Source: Pseudidiomarina salinarum | Lineage (GTDB): Bacteria; Pseudomonadota; Gammaproteobacteria; Enterobacterales; Alteromonadaceae | Direction of reading: 5' to 3' | Length of the DNA stretch: 64,000 nucleotides | Assembly: GCF_000753715.1 (NCBI RefSeq) | Contig: NZ_JPER01000002.1 | Span: 62,001 to 126,000, forward strand | Shown: piece after piece, positions 26,587 through 36,057 of the stretch | Position numbering within the stretch: the stretch's first letter is position 1 | Layout: each line of letters begins with the position of its first letter | Notes under the pieces: model-generated | What the model was told of the DNA's origin: nothing | The model's database searches: none | The model's input: the letters and a program-made list of their open reading frames with translations, nothing else | Translations under genes and position numbers: made by a program

Positions 26587-29214
26587 ATGCGACCCTTATT
26601 TTTACGTATGCTCAGCGTGGTTGCGGTAGCTTTCATGCTACCCGCGCAAGCCACCACTCTTACCGATTATTTGCCGGACGATGTCACTTATGACCCGGAT
26701 GTTCCTACTCCTGCCGAGGTACTTGGCTACGAAGTAGGTGAATGGCATGTACGCCATGATCAACTGGTGCGTTATATGGAAGTACTGGCTGATCATTCTG
26801 ATCGCTTTACGATCGAGTACACCGGCCGTACCCATGAACAACGCCCGCTGGTGCTGCTGACCATTACCGCGCCAGAAAATCACGGCAACATTGACCAGCT
26901 GCGCGACGCGCATATGGCAATTGCGGATCCAAACCGTAAAGGCGATCCGGCCACCGCCCCGCTGGTGCTCTATATGGGCTATAGTATCCATGGTGATGAA
27001 CCAAGCGGCAGTAATGCGTCGCTGCTTTATGCTTACTATCTGGCCGCAGCGCAGGGCGAGAAAATTGAGCAGGTATTAAAAGACACCATCATCCTGCTTG
27101 ACCCCAGCCTGAACCCTGACGGCCTGGCGCGCTTTGCGCAGTGGGTAAACCAGCATAAGAGTGAAAATCTGGTCGCCGATACCCAGCACCGTGAACATGT
27201 ACAAGGCACGCCACGCGGCCGGGTCAACCACTACTGGTTCGACTTAAACCGTGACTGGTTATTACTACAACACCCTGAATCACGCGCGCGTATCGCGAAC
27301 TTCCAGAAATGGAAACCAAACGTACTGACCGATTTCCATGAAATGGGTACCGACAGCACCTTCTTCTTTCAACCGGGCATTCCTACCCGCCGCAATCCCT
27401 TCACGCCAAAAGAGAACGTTGAACTGACGGCGGAGCTGGCGGATCATCACGCTGCGGCACTGGATGAGCAAGGCCATCTTTACTTTACTGAAGAAGCCTT
27501 CGACGATTTCTATGTCGGCAAAGGCTCAACCTATCCTGACGTACAGGGTGCCATAGGTATTCTGTTTGAGCAGGCTTCCAGCCGCGGCCATGCGCAGGAT
27601 TCAATCAATGGCGTGGTCGAATTTCCGTTTACCATCCAGAACCAGCTGACGACCTCGCTGACCACTATGTATGGTGCGCACCAGAATAAGGCACTGTTCC
27701 TGGATTACCAGCAGCGCTTTTATGACAACGCCCTGGCCGAATCAACCAAAGCCGGTTTTCGTGGTTACCTGATCGGCGATGAGACTGATCCGGTGCGCCT
27801 CAACGGCATGCTGGAAATTCTTTCTCAGCATGGCATTAAGGCTTATGCGCTGAACGAAAGCGTGAAAATCGATAATGTGGTTTACCGTGCCGGCAGCAGC
27901 TATTACGTGCCGGTCGAGCAGCCGCAGTATCGCCTGATCCGGGCAATTTTCAGCACCCGTCAGAGCTTTGAAGATAACACCTTCTATGACGTTTCTGGCT
28001 GGACCCTGCCAATGGCATTCAACCTGAACTTTACCGAGTTCAAGAGCCGTCGGATCAACATCGCTGATAGCGCCTGGCAGCCAGTCGTCGATAAAGAAGT
28101 GACGCTGACCGACAACGCCTATGCCTACGCATTTGAATGGCATGGCTACCTGGCGCCGCGCGCCTTGCAGGAACTGCTGGAAGCCGGCGTCCATGTACGC
28201 CAGGCGGATAAATCGTTCACGGCCAAAACCGCTAACGGCACCCACGAGTTCACCCAGGGCAGCGTCGTGGTTACCCGCGCTTATCAGAAGCATGACTGGG
28301 CCAAGGTGCAGCAGCAGGTCGCTGATGTGGCAGCCCGCAACGAGCTTGCCGTGCACAGCATTAGCAGTGGTCTGACGCCGCAGGGTATTGACCTGGGTAG
28401 CCGCAATCTCCGTCCGGTCGATCCCGTGAATGTGATGATGCTGGTTGGTAATGGCGCCAGCATGTATGAAAACGGCGAAGCCTGGTACTACCTGGACCGC
28501 CACGTTGGCATTCCGCTATCCATGGTCGACACGGATCGCTTCAGCCGCATCGATCTGGATCGCTACACCCACATCATTATGGTCGATGGCAGCTTCCGTC
28601 CGCTGAGCAAAACCGATACCGAACGCCTGCAGCGCTGGGTTCGCAAAGGCGGCGTGGTTATCGGTCAGAAAGATGGCGCCCGCTGGTTAAGCAAAAACAA
28701 CTTGCTGTCTGCTGAGTTTGTCGAAAAAGACGTATTCGACAAGGCCTTCCAGGTTAGCGACGAGCGTTTCGTGGACATGGACGACTATCATGGCCGCCGC
28801 CGTCTGGCAGGCGCCATTGTTGGCCTTGAACTGGACACCAGCCATCCGCTGGCGTTTGGTTTCCCACGGGCGAAACTGCCTATTTTCAAAGACTCGCTGA
28901 CGGCCATGAACGTGCCTGATAAGAAGTTCATTACCGCGGCACGTTACCTGGAAGAACCACTGCTTAGCGGCTATGCCGCTAAAGAGAACCGTGAAGTACT
29001 GTCCGGCAAAGCCGCCATCGTTGCGCATCGCGTTGGTCAGGGCCGGGTTATTGCCTTTAGCGATAACGTGAACTTCCGGGCCTTCTTCTGGGGTAGCGCC
29101 AAGCTGCTGAGTAACGCCATCTTTATGGCGCCGGCTATTACCCCAACCGGTAATGCCGACGAAGATGCTGCCGCCGCTGCGGAAGAAGCAGCCGAGGCAG
29201 CGCACGCTCACTAG
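26587..29214 (+). CDS. Large secreted M14 zinc carboxypeptidase-like protein
   Basis: An 875-aa exported metallopeptidase. Signal peptide ~1-22. The M14 domain (~50-370) has the zinc motif HGDE (His135, Glu138), the distal His251 in DFHEMG and the probable catalytic Glu328 in LFEQASS. From ~615 to 780 a Rossmann-like region (VNVMMLVGNGASMYENGEAW...) resembles the amidotransferase-like domain seen in large M14 proteins. The C-terminus is an Ala/Glu/His tail. Ribosome site is AGGAAG. Together with the S9 enzyme it fits peptide feeding. Confidence 0.9.
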   Translation: MRPLFLRMLSVVAVAFMLPAQATTLTDYLPDDVTYDPDVPTPAEVLGYEVGEWHVRHDQLVRYMEVLADHSDRFTIEYTGRTHEQRPLVLLTITAPENHGNIDQLRDAHMAIADPNRKGDPATAPLVLYMGYSIHGDEPSGSNASLLYAYYLAAAQGEKIEQVLKDTIILLDPSLNPDGLARFAQWVNQHKSENLVADTQHREHVQGTPRGRVNHYWFDLNRDWLLLQHPESRARIANFQKWKPNVLTDFHEMGTDSTFFFQPGIPTRRNPFTPKENVELTAELADHHAAALDEQGHLYFTEEAFDDFYVGKGSTYPDVQGAIGILFEQASSRGHAQDSINGVVEFPFTIQNQLTTSLTTMYGAHQNKALFLDYQQRFYDNALAESTKAGFRGYLIGDETDPVRLNGMLEILSQHGIKAYALNESVKIDNVVYRAGSSYYVPVEQPQYRLIRAIFSTRQSFEDNTFYDVSGWTLPMAFNLNFTEFKSRRINIADSAWQPVVDKEVTLTDNAYAYAFEWHGYLAPRALQELLEAGVHVRQADKSFTAKTANGTHEFTQGSVVVTRAYQKHDWAKVQQQVADVAARNELAVHSISSGLTPQGIDLGSRNLRPVDPVNVMMLVGNGASMYENGEAWYYLDRHVGIPLSMVDTDRFSRIDLDRYTHIIMVDGSFRPLSKTDTERLQRWVRKGGVVIGQKDGARWLSKNNLLSAEFVEKDVFDKAFQVSDERFVDMDDYHGRRRLAGAIVGLELDTSHPLAFGFPRAKLPIFKDSLTAMNVPDKKFITAARYLEEPLLSGYAAKENREVLSGKAAIVAHRVGQGRVIAFSDNVNFRAFFWGSAKLLSNAIFMAPAITPTGNADEDAAAAAEEAAEAAHAH

Positions 29215-29933
29215 GTTCGTCTGAAGTAAGTATCTGAAGTAAGCGGTTGATGTGGCTCAGTATAAGCGAGCGTCCAGGCATCAACCGCTTTTGCCCCCCG
29301 CTTTAATAATGCTTGTGCCGCCGCAGAAACCGACGCACCGGTAGTCAGTACATCATCCACCACAGCGATAGTTAAACCCGTTACATCCCGCGTACAATGC
29401 ATACTGCTTAACATGTTGGTCCAGCGCTCTGTCGCCGATGACTGATGCTGGGCGGTTTTATCCTCGTGAAGCCGGCGTAGCAGGCCCGGGGCAAATGGTA
29501 TCTGTAACAGCGGCTGCAACTCCTGGCCGAGCAGCCCCGCCTGATTGTAGCCACGTTCACACCAGCGTTTGTAGGTCAACGGCATCGCCACAATGAGATC
29601 CGGCCAGGCCGCGGAGCGATCGCGATAGCAGTGCCGCACCTGGGCGGCCAGCAGCGGTGCCAACAAGCGCGCCAATTCCGGGCTACGGCGAAATTTAAAG
29701 CGGTGAACCAGTTGCTGCACCTCCGGCTGCCAGCTTAAGGCGGCGAACCAATGCCGGCCGCGGGCGAGTTCCGGCCGCTGACAACGCCAGCGCAGGCAGC
29801 CCGGCGGCAGGCGCGGTAAATCACGCAGGCAGACCATACAAAATCCGCCATGATCGCCCACGGCCATAGGCTGTCGGCAGATCCAGCAATATCCCCAGGG
29901 TAACTTGGCAAGTGCCTTCCACACAGCTAACAT
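29211..29933 (-). CDS. comF: ComF-family phosphoribosyltransferase-like protein
   Basis: A 240-aa member of the ComF/GntX family, linked to DNA uptake in competent bacteria. Two CxxC pairs (CWIC, CMVC) form an N-terminal zinc site, and the PRPP-binding loop VVDDVLTTGAS lies near residue 200. GGAGGAG precedes the ATG. It is divergent from bioH, as comF/gntX and bioH are neighbours in E. coli, and overlaps the convergent peptidase gene by 4 bases. Confidence 0.88.
   Translation of the reverse strand: MLAVWKALAKLPWGYCWICRQPMAVGDHGGFCMVCLRDLPRLPPGCLRWRCQRPELARGRHWFAALSWQPEVQQLVHRFKFRRSPELARLLAPLLAAQVRHCYRDRSAAWPDLIVAMPLTYKRWCERGYNQAGLLGQELQPLLQIPFAPGLLRRLHEDKTAQHQSSATERWTNMLSSMHCTRDVTGLTIAVVDDVLTTGASVSAAAQALLKRGAKAVDAWTLAYTEPHQPLTSDTYFRRT
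29220..29245. repeat. 13-bp near-perfect duplication at the end of comF
   Basis: TCTGAAGTAAGTA (29220-29232) is followed by a copy matching 11 of 13 bases (29233-29245). It lies 6 bases after the M14 peptidase stop and inside the last codons of comF. On the plus strand it supplies TGA and TAA triplets in all three frames behind the peptidase stop. Confidence 0.8.
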
Positions 29934-29968
29934 AAGCTCCTCCTTGAGCAGTAATAGCAGAACGACTA

Positions 29969-30757
29969 ATGGTAACCTCTGTGTGGCAAAGCGTCAGCGG
30001 TGACGGAGCGGATATTGTTGTGCTCCATGGCTGGGGTTTGAATGCGAAAATCTGGACTCCGGTGGTACCGGCATTGTCTGAACTCGGCCGGCTGCACTGC
30101 CTGGATCTGCCTGGTTACGGCGAGTCGCCCTGGCCGGCAGACCTGCCGGTTACCTTCGACAATCTCTGTGAGCTGGTCAGCGCCGCTTTACCTGAGCGGT
30201 GTCACCTGGTTGGCTGGTCGCTGGGTGGTCTGGTCGCCACCGCCATTGCCCTGAAGCAGCCGGAACGAGTCCGTTCACTGACGACCGTGGCCTCATCGCC
30301 GCACTTCCCTGAAACCGGCGACTGGCCAGGTATCGAGCCCCATATTCTGAATACCTTTGCCCGTCAGCTCAGCAGGGATTTCCGTCGTACCGTCGAGCGT
30401 TTCCTGGCGTTGCAGTCGATGGGCAGCCCGCACGCCCGCGAGGACGTCCGCCAGATTAAAGAGTGGTTATTCAGCAAGCCGATGGCCGCTGTGGAAGTGT
30501 TAAACGCGGGGCTGGATATGCTGGCCGAAGTGGACTTACGGCCGCAGCTACAGCAGATCCAGATGCCTTTTCTGCGGATGTACGGGCGGCTTGACGCGCT
30601 GGTGCCCACCGCGGTGATTCCGCAGGTGGACGCGCTGGCGCCGCAGAGCCGATCGATAATTGCCGAGCGCTGCAGCCATGCGCCCTTTATCAGCAATCCG
30701 CAGCAGTTTATCCGCGACTGGCAGGCCTTTTTTCACGACCTGCCCGAGCCACGCTGA
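29969..30757 (+). CDS. bioH: Pimeloyl-ACP methyl ester esterase
   Basis: Removes the methyl group from pimeloyl-ACP methyl ester, ending the fatty-acid phase of biotin synthesis; cytosolic alpha/beta hydrolase, 262 aa. The oxyanion HGWG motif (~20-23), nucleophile Ser84 in GWSLGG, an Asp in YGRLDALVP and His in ERCSHAPF make the triad. No other bio genes are in the window, as usual for bioH beside comF. The ribosome site is weak. Confidence 0.9.
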   Translation: MVTSVWQSVSGDGADIVVLHGWGLNAKIWTPVVPALSELGRLHCLDLPGYGESPWPADLPVTFDNLCELVSAALPERCHLVGWSLGGLVATAIALKQPERVRSLTTVASSPHFPETGDWPGIEPHILNTFARQLSRDFRRTVERFLALQSMGSPHAREDVRQIKEWLFSKPMAAVEVLNAGLDMLAEVDLRPQLQQIQMPFLRMYGRLDALVPTAVIPQVDALAPQSRSIIAERCSHAPFISNPQQFIRDWQAFFHDLPEPR

Positions 30758-30760
30758 CCA

Positions 30761-31576
30761 CTATCTCTGACAAAAAGTGCAGTACACAGTGCTGCGCTGG
30801 CCCAGCCGGATCTCTTTGAGCCTGGCTTTACACTGCATGCACTGCTTGCCGCCCCGGCCATACACCATCAACTGCTGCTTGAAATAACCAGGCTGGCCGT
30901 CGGCCTGGGTAAAATCCTGCAAGGTGGTACCGCCCTGGCGGATGGCCTCGGCTAAAGTTGCTTTGATCACCGGCACCAGTTTTTCATAACGCGCTTTGCT
31001 GACTTTCCCCGCCGCCCGTTTTGGATTGATTCCGGCTTTAAACAAAGCTTCGTTCGCATAGATATTACCCACGCCCACCACCACGTGATTGTCCATCAGA
31101 AAGGTTTTAACGGCTTGTTGGCGTCCGCGCGAGGCATTGAACAGGTAATCTGAATCAAAGCCGTCAGTGAGCGGTTCAGGGCCTAATTCGGCCAATAACG
31201 GGTGCGCCTGTTGCGGATCCTCAGCGCTGTACAGCCAGCAGCCAAAGCGCCGGGGATCGTTGAATCGCAACACCTGGCCGGAATCCAGCACCAGATCAAT
31301 ATGATCATGCTTTACCACGAGCGTGTCGGCCGGCACCACGCGAAGCTTGCCGGACATTCCCAGATGCACAATCAGATAGCCGCCGGTGGTCTGAATCAGC
31401 AGGTATTTTGCGCGGCGTTCAACCGCGATGATGGTTTCACCAACCACCGCCTGGGCAGCATCGGGTACTGGCCAGCGCAGACGCGCATCGCGCACAATCA
31501 GGCCGGTAATCCGCCGCTGCAGCAAATGCGGCTCAATACCACGGCGGCTGACTTCCACTTCTGGTAATTCGGGCAT
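30761..31576 (-). CDS. mutM: Formamidopyrimidine-DNA glycosylase
   Basis: Excises 8-oxoguanine and FaPy lesions and nicks the abasic site. The 271-aa protein has the catalytic N-terminus MPELPEVE (Pro2, Glu3), Lys57 in RRAKYL, the helix-two-turn-helix NIYANEALF segment and the C-terminal zinc finger CMQC...CTFC. It ends 3 bp from the convergent bioH. Confidence 0.97.
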   Translation of the reverse strand: MPELPEVEVSRRGIEPHLLQRRITGLIVRDARLRWPVPDAAQAVVGETIIAVERRAKYLLIQTTGGYLIVHLGMSGKLRVVPADTLVVKHDHIDLVLDSGQVLRFNDPRRFGCWLYSAEDPQQAHPLLAELGPEPLTDGFDSDYLFNASRGRQQAVKTFLMDNHVVVGVGNIYANEALFKAGINPKRAAGKVSKARYEKLVPVIKATLAEAIRQGGTTLQDFTQADGQPGYFKQQLMVYGRGGKQCMQCKARLKEIRLGQRSTVYCTFCQR

Positions 31577-31648
31577 CGTTGTTCACTTGTGTTTGTTGAA
31601 AATCTCACCTATATTCGCGGCGTTGGCAAAACGGGATCACCGAGTTTC

Positions 31649-32311
31649 ATGCACACTGCAGAATTATATTCCGACCTACCGGTACAGGCGTTTCAGACCC
31701 AGGCCATCGACATGGATCAGCTGGTTGAACACGGCTATGTGATTGTACCTAATTTCCTTGCCAGCGCCCAATGCAGCATTATCTTTGATTATGCCCGCGA
31801 ACTGCCTGCCGGTGCTTGGCAGCAGGCCGGTATTGGCCGGGCTGATCAATACACCACCAATACCGCCGTGCGCCAGGACAAGATCCGCTGGCTAAGTCCG
31901 GCACTTGCCGTTGAACGCGATTACCTGCAGATGATGGAGCACCTGCGGGAACTCATTAACCGTGAGCTGTTCATGGGTTTGTTCGATTACGAATGCCATC
32001 TGGCCCACTACCCGCCAGGTTCGTTTTACCGCAAGCATCTGGACGCCTTCAAAGGGCGCAGCAACCGCATTCTTACCACGGTTTTCTACCTGAACCCTGA
32101 ATGGCAGGCCACTGATGGCGGCGAACTGGTCATTTATGGCGATCACGGCGAGGTACTTGAAACCGTATTACCGCAAGCCGGTAAACTAGTGCTGTTTTTA
32201 AGTGACAGGTTCGTTCATGAGGTGCTGCCCGGCCAGCGCGACCGCTTCAGCATTACCGGCTGGTACCGGCTTAACGCCAGTATCGGGGGCGTGATTGATC
32301 CCACCCGCTAG
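31649..32311 (+). CDS. 2OG-Fe(II) dioxygenase (prolyl 4-hydroxylase-like)
   Basis: A 220-aa cytosolic oxygenase of the double-stranded beta-helix type. The iron site is His130-x-Asp132 in KHLDAF and distal His190 in RFVHEVLPG; the 2-oxoglutarate-binding Arg follows in RFSITGW. Substrate unknown; relatives hydroxylate proline or other protein residues. The frame is open from a GTG at 31589; I prefer ATG 31649 but neither start has a clear ribosome site. It is divergent from mutM and ends before a bidirectional terminator. Confidence 0.85.
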   Translation: MHTAELYSDLPVQAFQTQAIDMDQLVEHGYVIVPNFLASAQCSIIFDYARELPAGAWQQAGIGRADQYTTNTAVRQDKIRWLSPALAVERDYLQMMEHLRELINRELFMGLFDYECHLAHYPPGSFYRKHLDAFKGRSNRILTTVFYLNPEWQATDGGELVIYGDHGEVLETVLPQAGKLVLFLSDRFVHEVLPGQRDRFSITGWYRLNASIGGVIDPTR

Positions 32312-32336
32312 GCTGCGGGCGTGGTATTTCAGACAC

Positions 32337-32364
32337 AAAAAACCCGGCGCAGGCCGGGTTTTTT
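32337..32364. terminator. Bidirectional terminator between the oxygenase and rpmG
   Basis: An 8-bp stem (AACCCGGC/GCCGGGTT, loop GCAG) is flanked by an A run on the left and a T run on the right, so it can end both the oxygenase gene and the rpmB-rpmG transcript. Confidence 0.93.
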
Positions 32365-32388
32365 AATTCATGCTATGCCGCAAAAATC

Positions 32389-32544
32389 TTATTTGATTTT
32401 CGCTTCTTTGAACATCACGTGTTTCCGAACCACTGGATCGAATTTTTTGATTTCCATTTTTTCAGGCATAGTACGCTTGTTCTTGTCGGTAGTGTAGAAG
32501 AACCCAGTACCGGCAGAAGAGACTAAACGAATCTTATCGCGCAT
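32389..32544 (-). CDS. rpmG: 50S ribosomal protein L33
   Basis: Small protein of the large ribosomal subunit, 51 aa, starting [19 protein letters not shown] and ending KEAKIK. It has no cysteines, so it is the zinc-free form. AAGGAA lies upstream of ATG 32544, and the gene follows rpmB by 12 bases in the usual rpmB-rpmG order. Confidence 0.97.
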   Translation of the reverse strand: MRDKIRLVSSAGTGFFYTTDKNKRTMPEKMEIKKFDPVVRKHVMFKEAKIK

Positions 32545-32556
32545 AGTTTAAATTCC

Positions 32557-32793
32557 TTACACTTTCTCGCCACGGCTGCGCAGATCCGCAAGCACCGAGT
32601 CGATACCGTTTTTATCAATAATGCGCATCGCTTTAGTAGTAATACGCAGCTTAACCCAACGCTTTTCTGATTCAACCCAGAAGCGGTGAGATTGCAGGTT
32701 CGGCAGGAAACGACGCTTGGTCGCGTTGTTTGCGTGAGAGCGGTTATTACCCGCTACCGGACGCTTTCCTGTAACTTGACATACTCGTGACAT
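32557..32793 (-). CDS. rpmB: 50S ribosomal protein L28
   Basis: Large-subunit ribosomal protein, 78 aa, with the family opening [20 protein letters not shown] and a basic body. TTGGAG precedes the ATG. It is first in the rpmB-rpmG operon, under the promoter at 32867-32895. Confidence 0.97.
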   Translation of the reverse strand: MSRVCQVTGKRPVAGNNRSHANNATKRRFLPNLQSHRFWVESEKRWVKLRITTKAMRIIDKNGIDSVLADLRSRGEKV

Positions 32794-32866
32794 TGTTTTT
32801 ACTCCAAAATTGCTTCAAGCTCGCCTGACGCCCATCGCGGCCTTGCGTTCAAATCCGAGGGCGCAT

Positions 32867-32895
32867 TTTATACAGCAAATCCGCCCGTCAATCAA
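32867..32895 (-). promoter_or_regulatory. rpmBG promoter
   Basis: On the minus strand TTGATT (32890-32895), a 17-base spacer and TATAAA (32867-32872) form a strong sigma-70 promoter. The GC-rich bases just after the -10 box (ATGCGCCC) look like the discriminator of a stringently controlled ribosomal promoter. Confidence 0.75.
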
Positions 32896-33015
32896 GTGAT
32901 CGCGGCGATTTTTTGATCTTTTTGATCGTGTCTGTCTGTGTAAATATGCCGCGCTACTTTACTTGAAATACCGCCAATGTGCCAGTGATTATCGCGGCAC
33001 CGGTTAAAATAGTCT

Positions 33016-33693
33016 CTAGAGCAGCCCACGTTCGGCAAAGGATACCGGTTCGCCGGCGCCGATCACAAAATGATCCAGTAGTGCCACATCGATCAATCCC
33101 AGCGCCCGCTTCAGTCGTTCCGTTACCCGCTGATCCGCCTGACTGGGTTCAGCGACGCCGGACGGATGGTTGTGGGCCAGTATCACGGCGGCCGCGTTAT
33201 GCTGCATCACCAGTTTAATAATTTCGCGCGGATAGACCGGTGCCGCGTTGATAGTGCCGTGAAACAGCTCCACATATTTTAGCAGACGGTGCTGACTGTC
33301 GAGCAGCAACACCACAAACACTTCGCGCTGCTGATGCCGCAACTGGGCGGTGAGATAATCCCGCACCATCGCCGGCTGGGTAAAACCATCCTCGCGCTGC
33401 AGCTGCCACGACAGATAGCGCCGGGATATTTCCATCACCACCTGCAGCTGCATTACCCGGGCTGGCCCTAAGCCGCGCTGGGCGAGCAGGTCCCGGGCGG
33501 GAGCTGAGAGCATACCGCCTATGCCCTTGAACGTTTGCAGCAGGTCACGGGAATAGGCAACCACATCCTTGCCCGGGATGCCTGTACCTAACAAAATCGC
33601 CAGTAGCTCCGCATCACTCAGATTGCTGACACCCAGCTCAGCCATTTTTTCGCGGGGCCGTTCCTGCACCGGCCAGTCTTTTACTGAATCCAT
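33016..33693 (-). CDS. radC: RadC-family JAB/MPN domain protein
   Basis: A 225-aa protein of the RadC family, role still unclear despite the DNA-repair name. It has an N-terminal helix-hairpin-helix region (~20-90) and a JAB metalloprotease-like domain with LAHNHPSG and the downstream Ser/Asp (EPSQAD). GGAGGG precedes the ATG. It lies upstream of rpmB as in many gammaproteobacteria. Confidence 0.95.
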   Translation of the reverse strand: MDSVKDWPVQERPREKMAELGVSNLSDAELLAILLGTGIPGKDVVAYSRDLLQTFKGIGGMLSAPARDLLAQRGLGPARVMQLQVVMEISRRYLSWQLQREDGFTQPAMVRDYLTAQLRHQQREVFVVLLLDSQHRLLKYVELFHGTINAAPVYPREIIKLVMQHNAAAVILAHNHPSGVAEPSQADQRVTERLKRALGLIDVALLDHFVIGAGEPVSFAERGLL

Positions 33694-33718
33694 GAAAACC
33701 CTCCGTGGTTTTTACAAT

Positions 33719-33744
33719 AAAAAAGCCACCTGCTGGTGGCTTTT
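33719..33744 (-). terminator. Terminator between the small lipoprotein gene and radC
   Basis: A perfect 10-bp stem (AAAAGCCACC/GGTGGCTTTT) with a 4-base loop; on the minus strand the T run continues past the stem. It should end the lipoprotein transcript before radC. Confidence 0.88.
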
Positions 33745-33771
33745 CAGAGCACTCGCAGATCCACGAGTTTA

Positions 33772-34041
33772 CTAATTTCCGGTAGGGCCTGTCATGCCGC
33801 TTCGCTGGTAAGCTTCGACGAATCCCCGGCCATCTTCCCGATCATTTTCAATATCTGCAGTCGACCGGCAAATACGTTTTTTAAAGTTGGTGCCCACTAC
33901 ATGCTCATTACTGCATATATGAGTCACTTCGCCCTCATCATTCACAATACGTGTATAGCCACTGCCAATGTCTTCCTCTGACGTGTTCGCACACCCGGCA
34001 ATCAATAATGCGCCGCAGGCTGCTAATAATAATTGCTTCAT
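33772..34041 (-). CDS. Small predicted lipoprotein
   Basis: An 89-aa protein with a lipoprotein signal: the lipobox LIAGC puts the acylated Cys at residue 17. The mature part is polar with two further cysteines (HICSNE, KRICRS) that could form a disulfide. I do not recognise the function. A GGATAAGAA site precedes the ATG, and a terminator follows, so it looks like a single-gene unit between radC and coaBC. Confidence 0.82.
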   Translation of the reverse strand: MKQLLLAACGALLIAGCANTSEEDIGSGYTRIVNDEGEVTHICSNEHVVGTNFKKRICRSTADIENDREDGRGFVEAYQRSGMTGPTGN

Positions 34042-34185
34042 TTCTTATCCTTAATGTTGATTTTACGCCCCTACATTAGAACAGTTTTCAGGTACAGGCT
34101 ATAGCCAGTTTGTAACAATTTATACACTCGCCAAGGGCGGCCTGCCTATGCTATGGTTAGCGCAACTAAAAGGTAAGGACTCACT

Positions 34186-35442
34186 ATGACTGCAAGCCCT
34201 GATATGCCGCTATCCGGACGCAAGATACTGGTCGGGATCAGTGGTGGCATCGCCGCTTATAAAATACCTGATCTGGTGCGCCGGCTGCGCGATTATGGCG
34301 CCACGGTGCGGGTGGTAATGACCCATGGAGCCAAAGCCTTTATCACACCACTTACTTTACAGGCGGTGTCGGGGCATGCAGTACATGACGATTTGCTGGA
34401 TCCTGATGCCGAAGCCGCCATGGGTCATATTGAACTGGCCAAATGGGCTGATCTGATTGTAATTGCCCCGGCGTCAGCGAGCATTCTGGCGCGGCTAGCC
34501 CACGGCCTTGCGGACGACCTGCTCAGTACCCTGTGCCTGGCCACTCCGGCCCCCATCGCAGTAGCGCCTGCCATGAACCAGCAGATGTGGGCGGCAGCCG
34601 CAGTCCAGGACAATATCGCCACCCTGAGCCGCCGGGGCGTTCATATTATAGCCCCCGCCAGCGGTGCCCAGGCCTGCGGTGATGTGGGTGCCGGCCGCAT
34701 GCCAGAGCCGCTCGATCTGCGTGAGCAGATTTGCCAGTTACTCAGTCCGGCTGAAGGGGTGCTGCAGGGAAAGCACGTGCTGATCACCGCCGGCCCCACC
34801 CGCGAAGCCGTTGACCCGGTGCGTTACGTCAGCAACCATAGTTCCGGCAAAATGGGCTTTGCGCTAGCCGCAGTTGCGCAGCAGATGGGCGCGGAGGTGA
34901 CGCTGATTGCTGGTCCCTGCCATTTACCTACGCCGCCGCAAGTGAAGCGCATTGATGTCGAGTCGGCCGAACAGATGCTGAAGGCCGTGCAGGATCGTGT
35001 AACGGCCGCTGATTTCTTTATCGCCTGTGCCGCCGTGGCCGACTACCGCCCCACTGCCGTCGCCGACAGCAAAATCAAAAAATCAGCCAGCAGCATGACC
35101 CTGGAGCTGGTGCGTAATCCGGATATTCTTGCCACAGTGGCAAGTAGCAGCAAGCCGCCGTTCACCGTTGGCTTCGCCGCAGAAACTCATGCCGTCGCGG
35201 ACTACGCGCAGGACAAACTCAAACGCAAACGGCTGGCGATGATTGCTGCCAATGATGTCAGCGACACCAGCATCGGCTTTAACAGTGATGAAAATGCCAT
35301 CAGCCTCTTCTGGCTGGACAGCCAGCAGCAACTGCAGAGCAAGCCCCTGGACAAAGCCAGCAAGCAGCAGATTGCCCGCGGCATTCTGGAGCAGGCCGCC
35401 CGGCTGCATACCAGCAACGACTACAGCATCGCTACAGACTAA
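34186..35442 (+). CDS. coaBC: Phosphopantothenoylcysteine decarboxylase / phosphopantothenate-cysteine ligase
   Basis: Bifunctional flavoprotein of coenzyme A synthesis: joins cysteine to phosphopantothenate, then decarboxylates the product. The 418-aa protein has the N-terminal FMN domain (~10-185) with [16 protein letters not shown] and a Cys in the flexible [15 protein letters not shown] flap. The C-terminal CTP-using ligase domain starts near [21 protein letters not shown] ribosome site. slmA follows directly; dut, often between them, is absent. Confidence 0.97.
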   Translation: MTASPDMPLSGRKILVGISGGIAAYKIPDLVRRLRDYGATVRVVMTHGAKAFITPLTLQAVSGHAVHDDLLDPDAEAAMGHIELAKWADLIVIAPASASILARLAHGLADDLLSTLCLATPAPIAVAPAMNQQMWAAAAVQDNIATLSRRGVHIIAPASGAQACGDVGAGRMPEPLDLREQICQLLSPAEGVLQGKHVLITAGPTREAVDPVRYVSNHSSGKMGFALAAVAQQMGAEVTLIAGPCHLPTPPQVKRIDVESAEQMLKAVQDRVTAADFFIACAAVADYRPTAVADSKIKKSASSMTLELVRNPDILATVASSSKPPFTVGFAAETHAVADYAQDKLKRKRLAMIAANDVSDTSIGFNSDENAISLFWLDSQQQLQSKPLDKASKQQIARGILEQAARLHTSNDYSIATD

Positions 35443-35469
35443 CCTGACGAAAAACTGAGACCTATAACT

Positions 35470-36057
35470 ATGACCACCAAAAAACCGAACCGCAAAGAGC
35501 AGATCCTCGGTACCCTGGCCGCCATGCTGGAAACCAGCCCGGGCCAGCGTATCACTACCGCCCGGCTGGCGGCTGAAATGGGTGTGTCGGAAGCGGCACT
35601 GTACCGGCACTTCCCGTCTAAAGCCCGGATGTTTGAAGGACTGATCGAGTTCACCGAGGACGCGGTGCTGTCGCGGATCAATCAGGTGCTTGAAGTGGAG
35701 AAAGACACCCTGGTGCGCTGCGAGATGATATTGCGCGTGGTGCTGACCTTTGTCGAACGCAATCCTGGCATCACCCGGGTACTGACCGGCGATGCGCTGA
35801 TGGGTGAACATGATCGGCTACGGGCCCGGGTGCTGGGTATCTTTGAGAAAATTGAAGCCAATCTGAAGCAAGCTATCCGCGAGCGCCGGTTGCGCGAGAA
35901 TGTACAAACCCGGATAGACGAAGGGGTACTGGCGAACCTGCTTATGGCTTATGCCGATGGCAAGATCGCGCAGTTTGTCCGCTCAGAATTCAAGCGTGCG
36001 CCAACCGAGCACTTTGACGAGCAGTGGCAAACGATGGCGCAGCAGTTACTGAGTTAA
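35470..36057 (+). CDS. slmA: Nucleoid occlusion factor SlmA
   Basis: TetR-family DNA-binding protein that binds chromosomal SlmA sites and blocks FtsZ ring assembly over the nucleoid. The 195-aa protein has an N-terminal helix-turn-helix ([20 protein letters not shown], ~28-47) and an all-helical dimer domain. It lies 27 bp after coaBC and its stop abuts that of the convergent gpsA. Confidence 0.96.
   Translation: MTTKKPNRKEQILGTLAAMLETSPGQRITTARLAAEMGVSEAALYRHFPSKARMFEGLIEFTEDAVLSRINQVLEVEKDTLVRCEMILRVVLTFVERNPGITRVLTGDALMGEHDRLRARVLGIFEKIEANLKQAIRERRLRENVQTRIDEGVLANLLMAYADGKIAQFVRSEFKRAPTEHFDEQWQTMAQQLLS

Noticed and set aside
27742-28503. A 253-codon minus-strand open frame inside the M14 peptidase gene
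   Set aside because: The sense strand has clear peptidase motifs; the antisense product has none.
35083-35811. A 242-codon minus-strand open frame across coaBC and slmA
   Set aside because: Spans two real genes on the other strand and has shadow-like composition.
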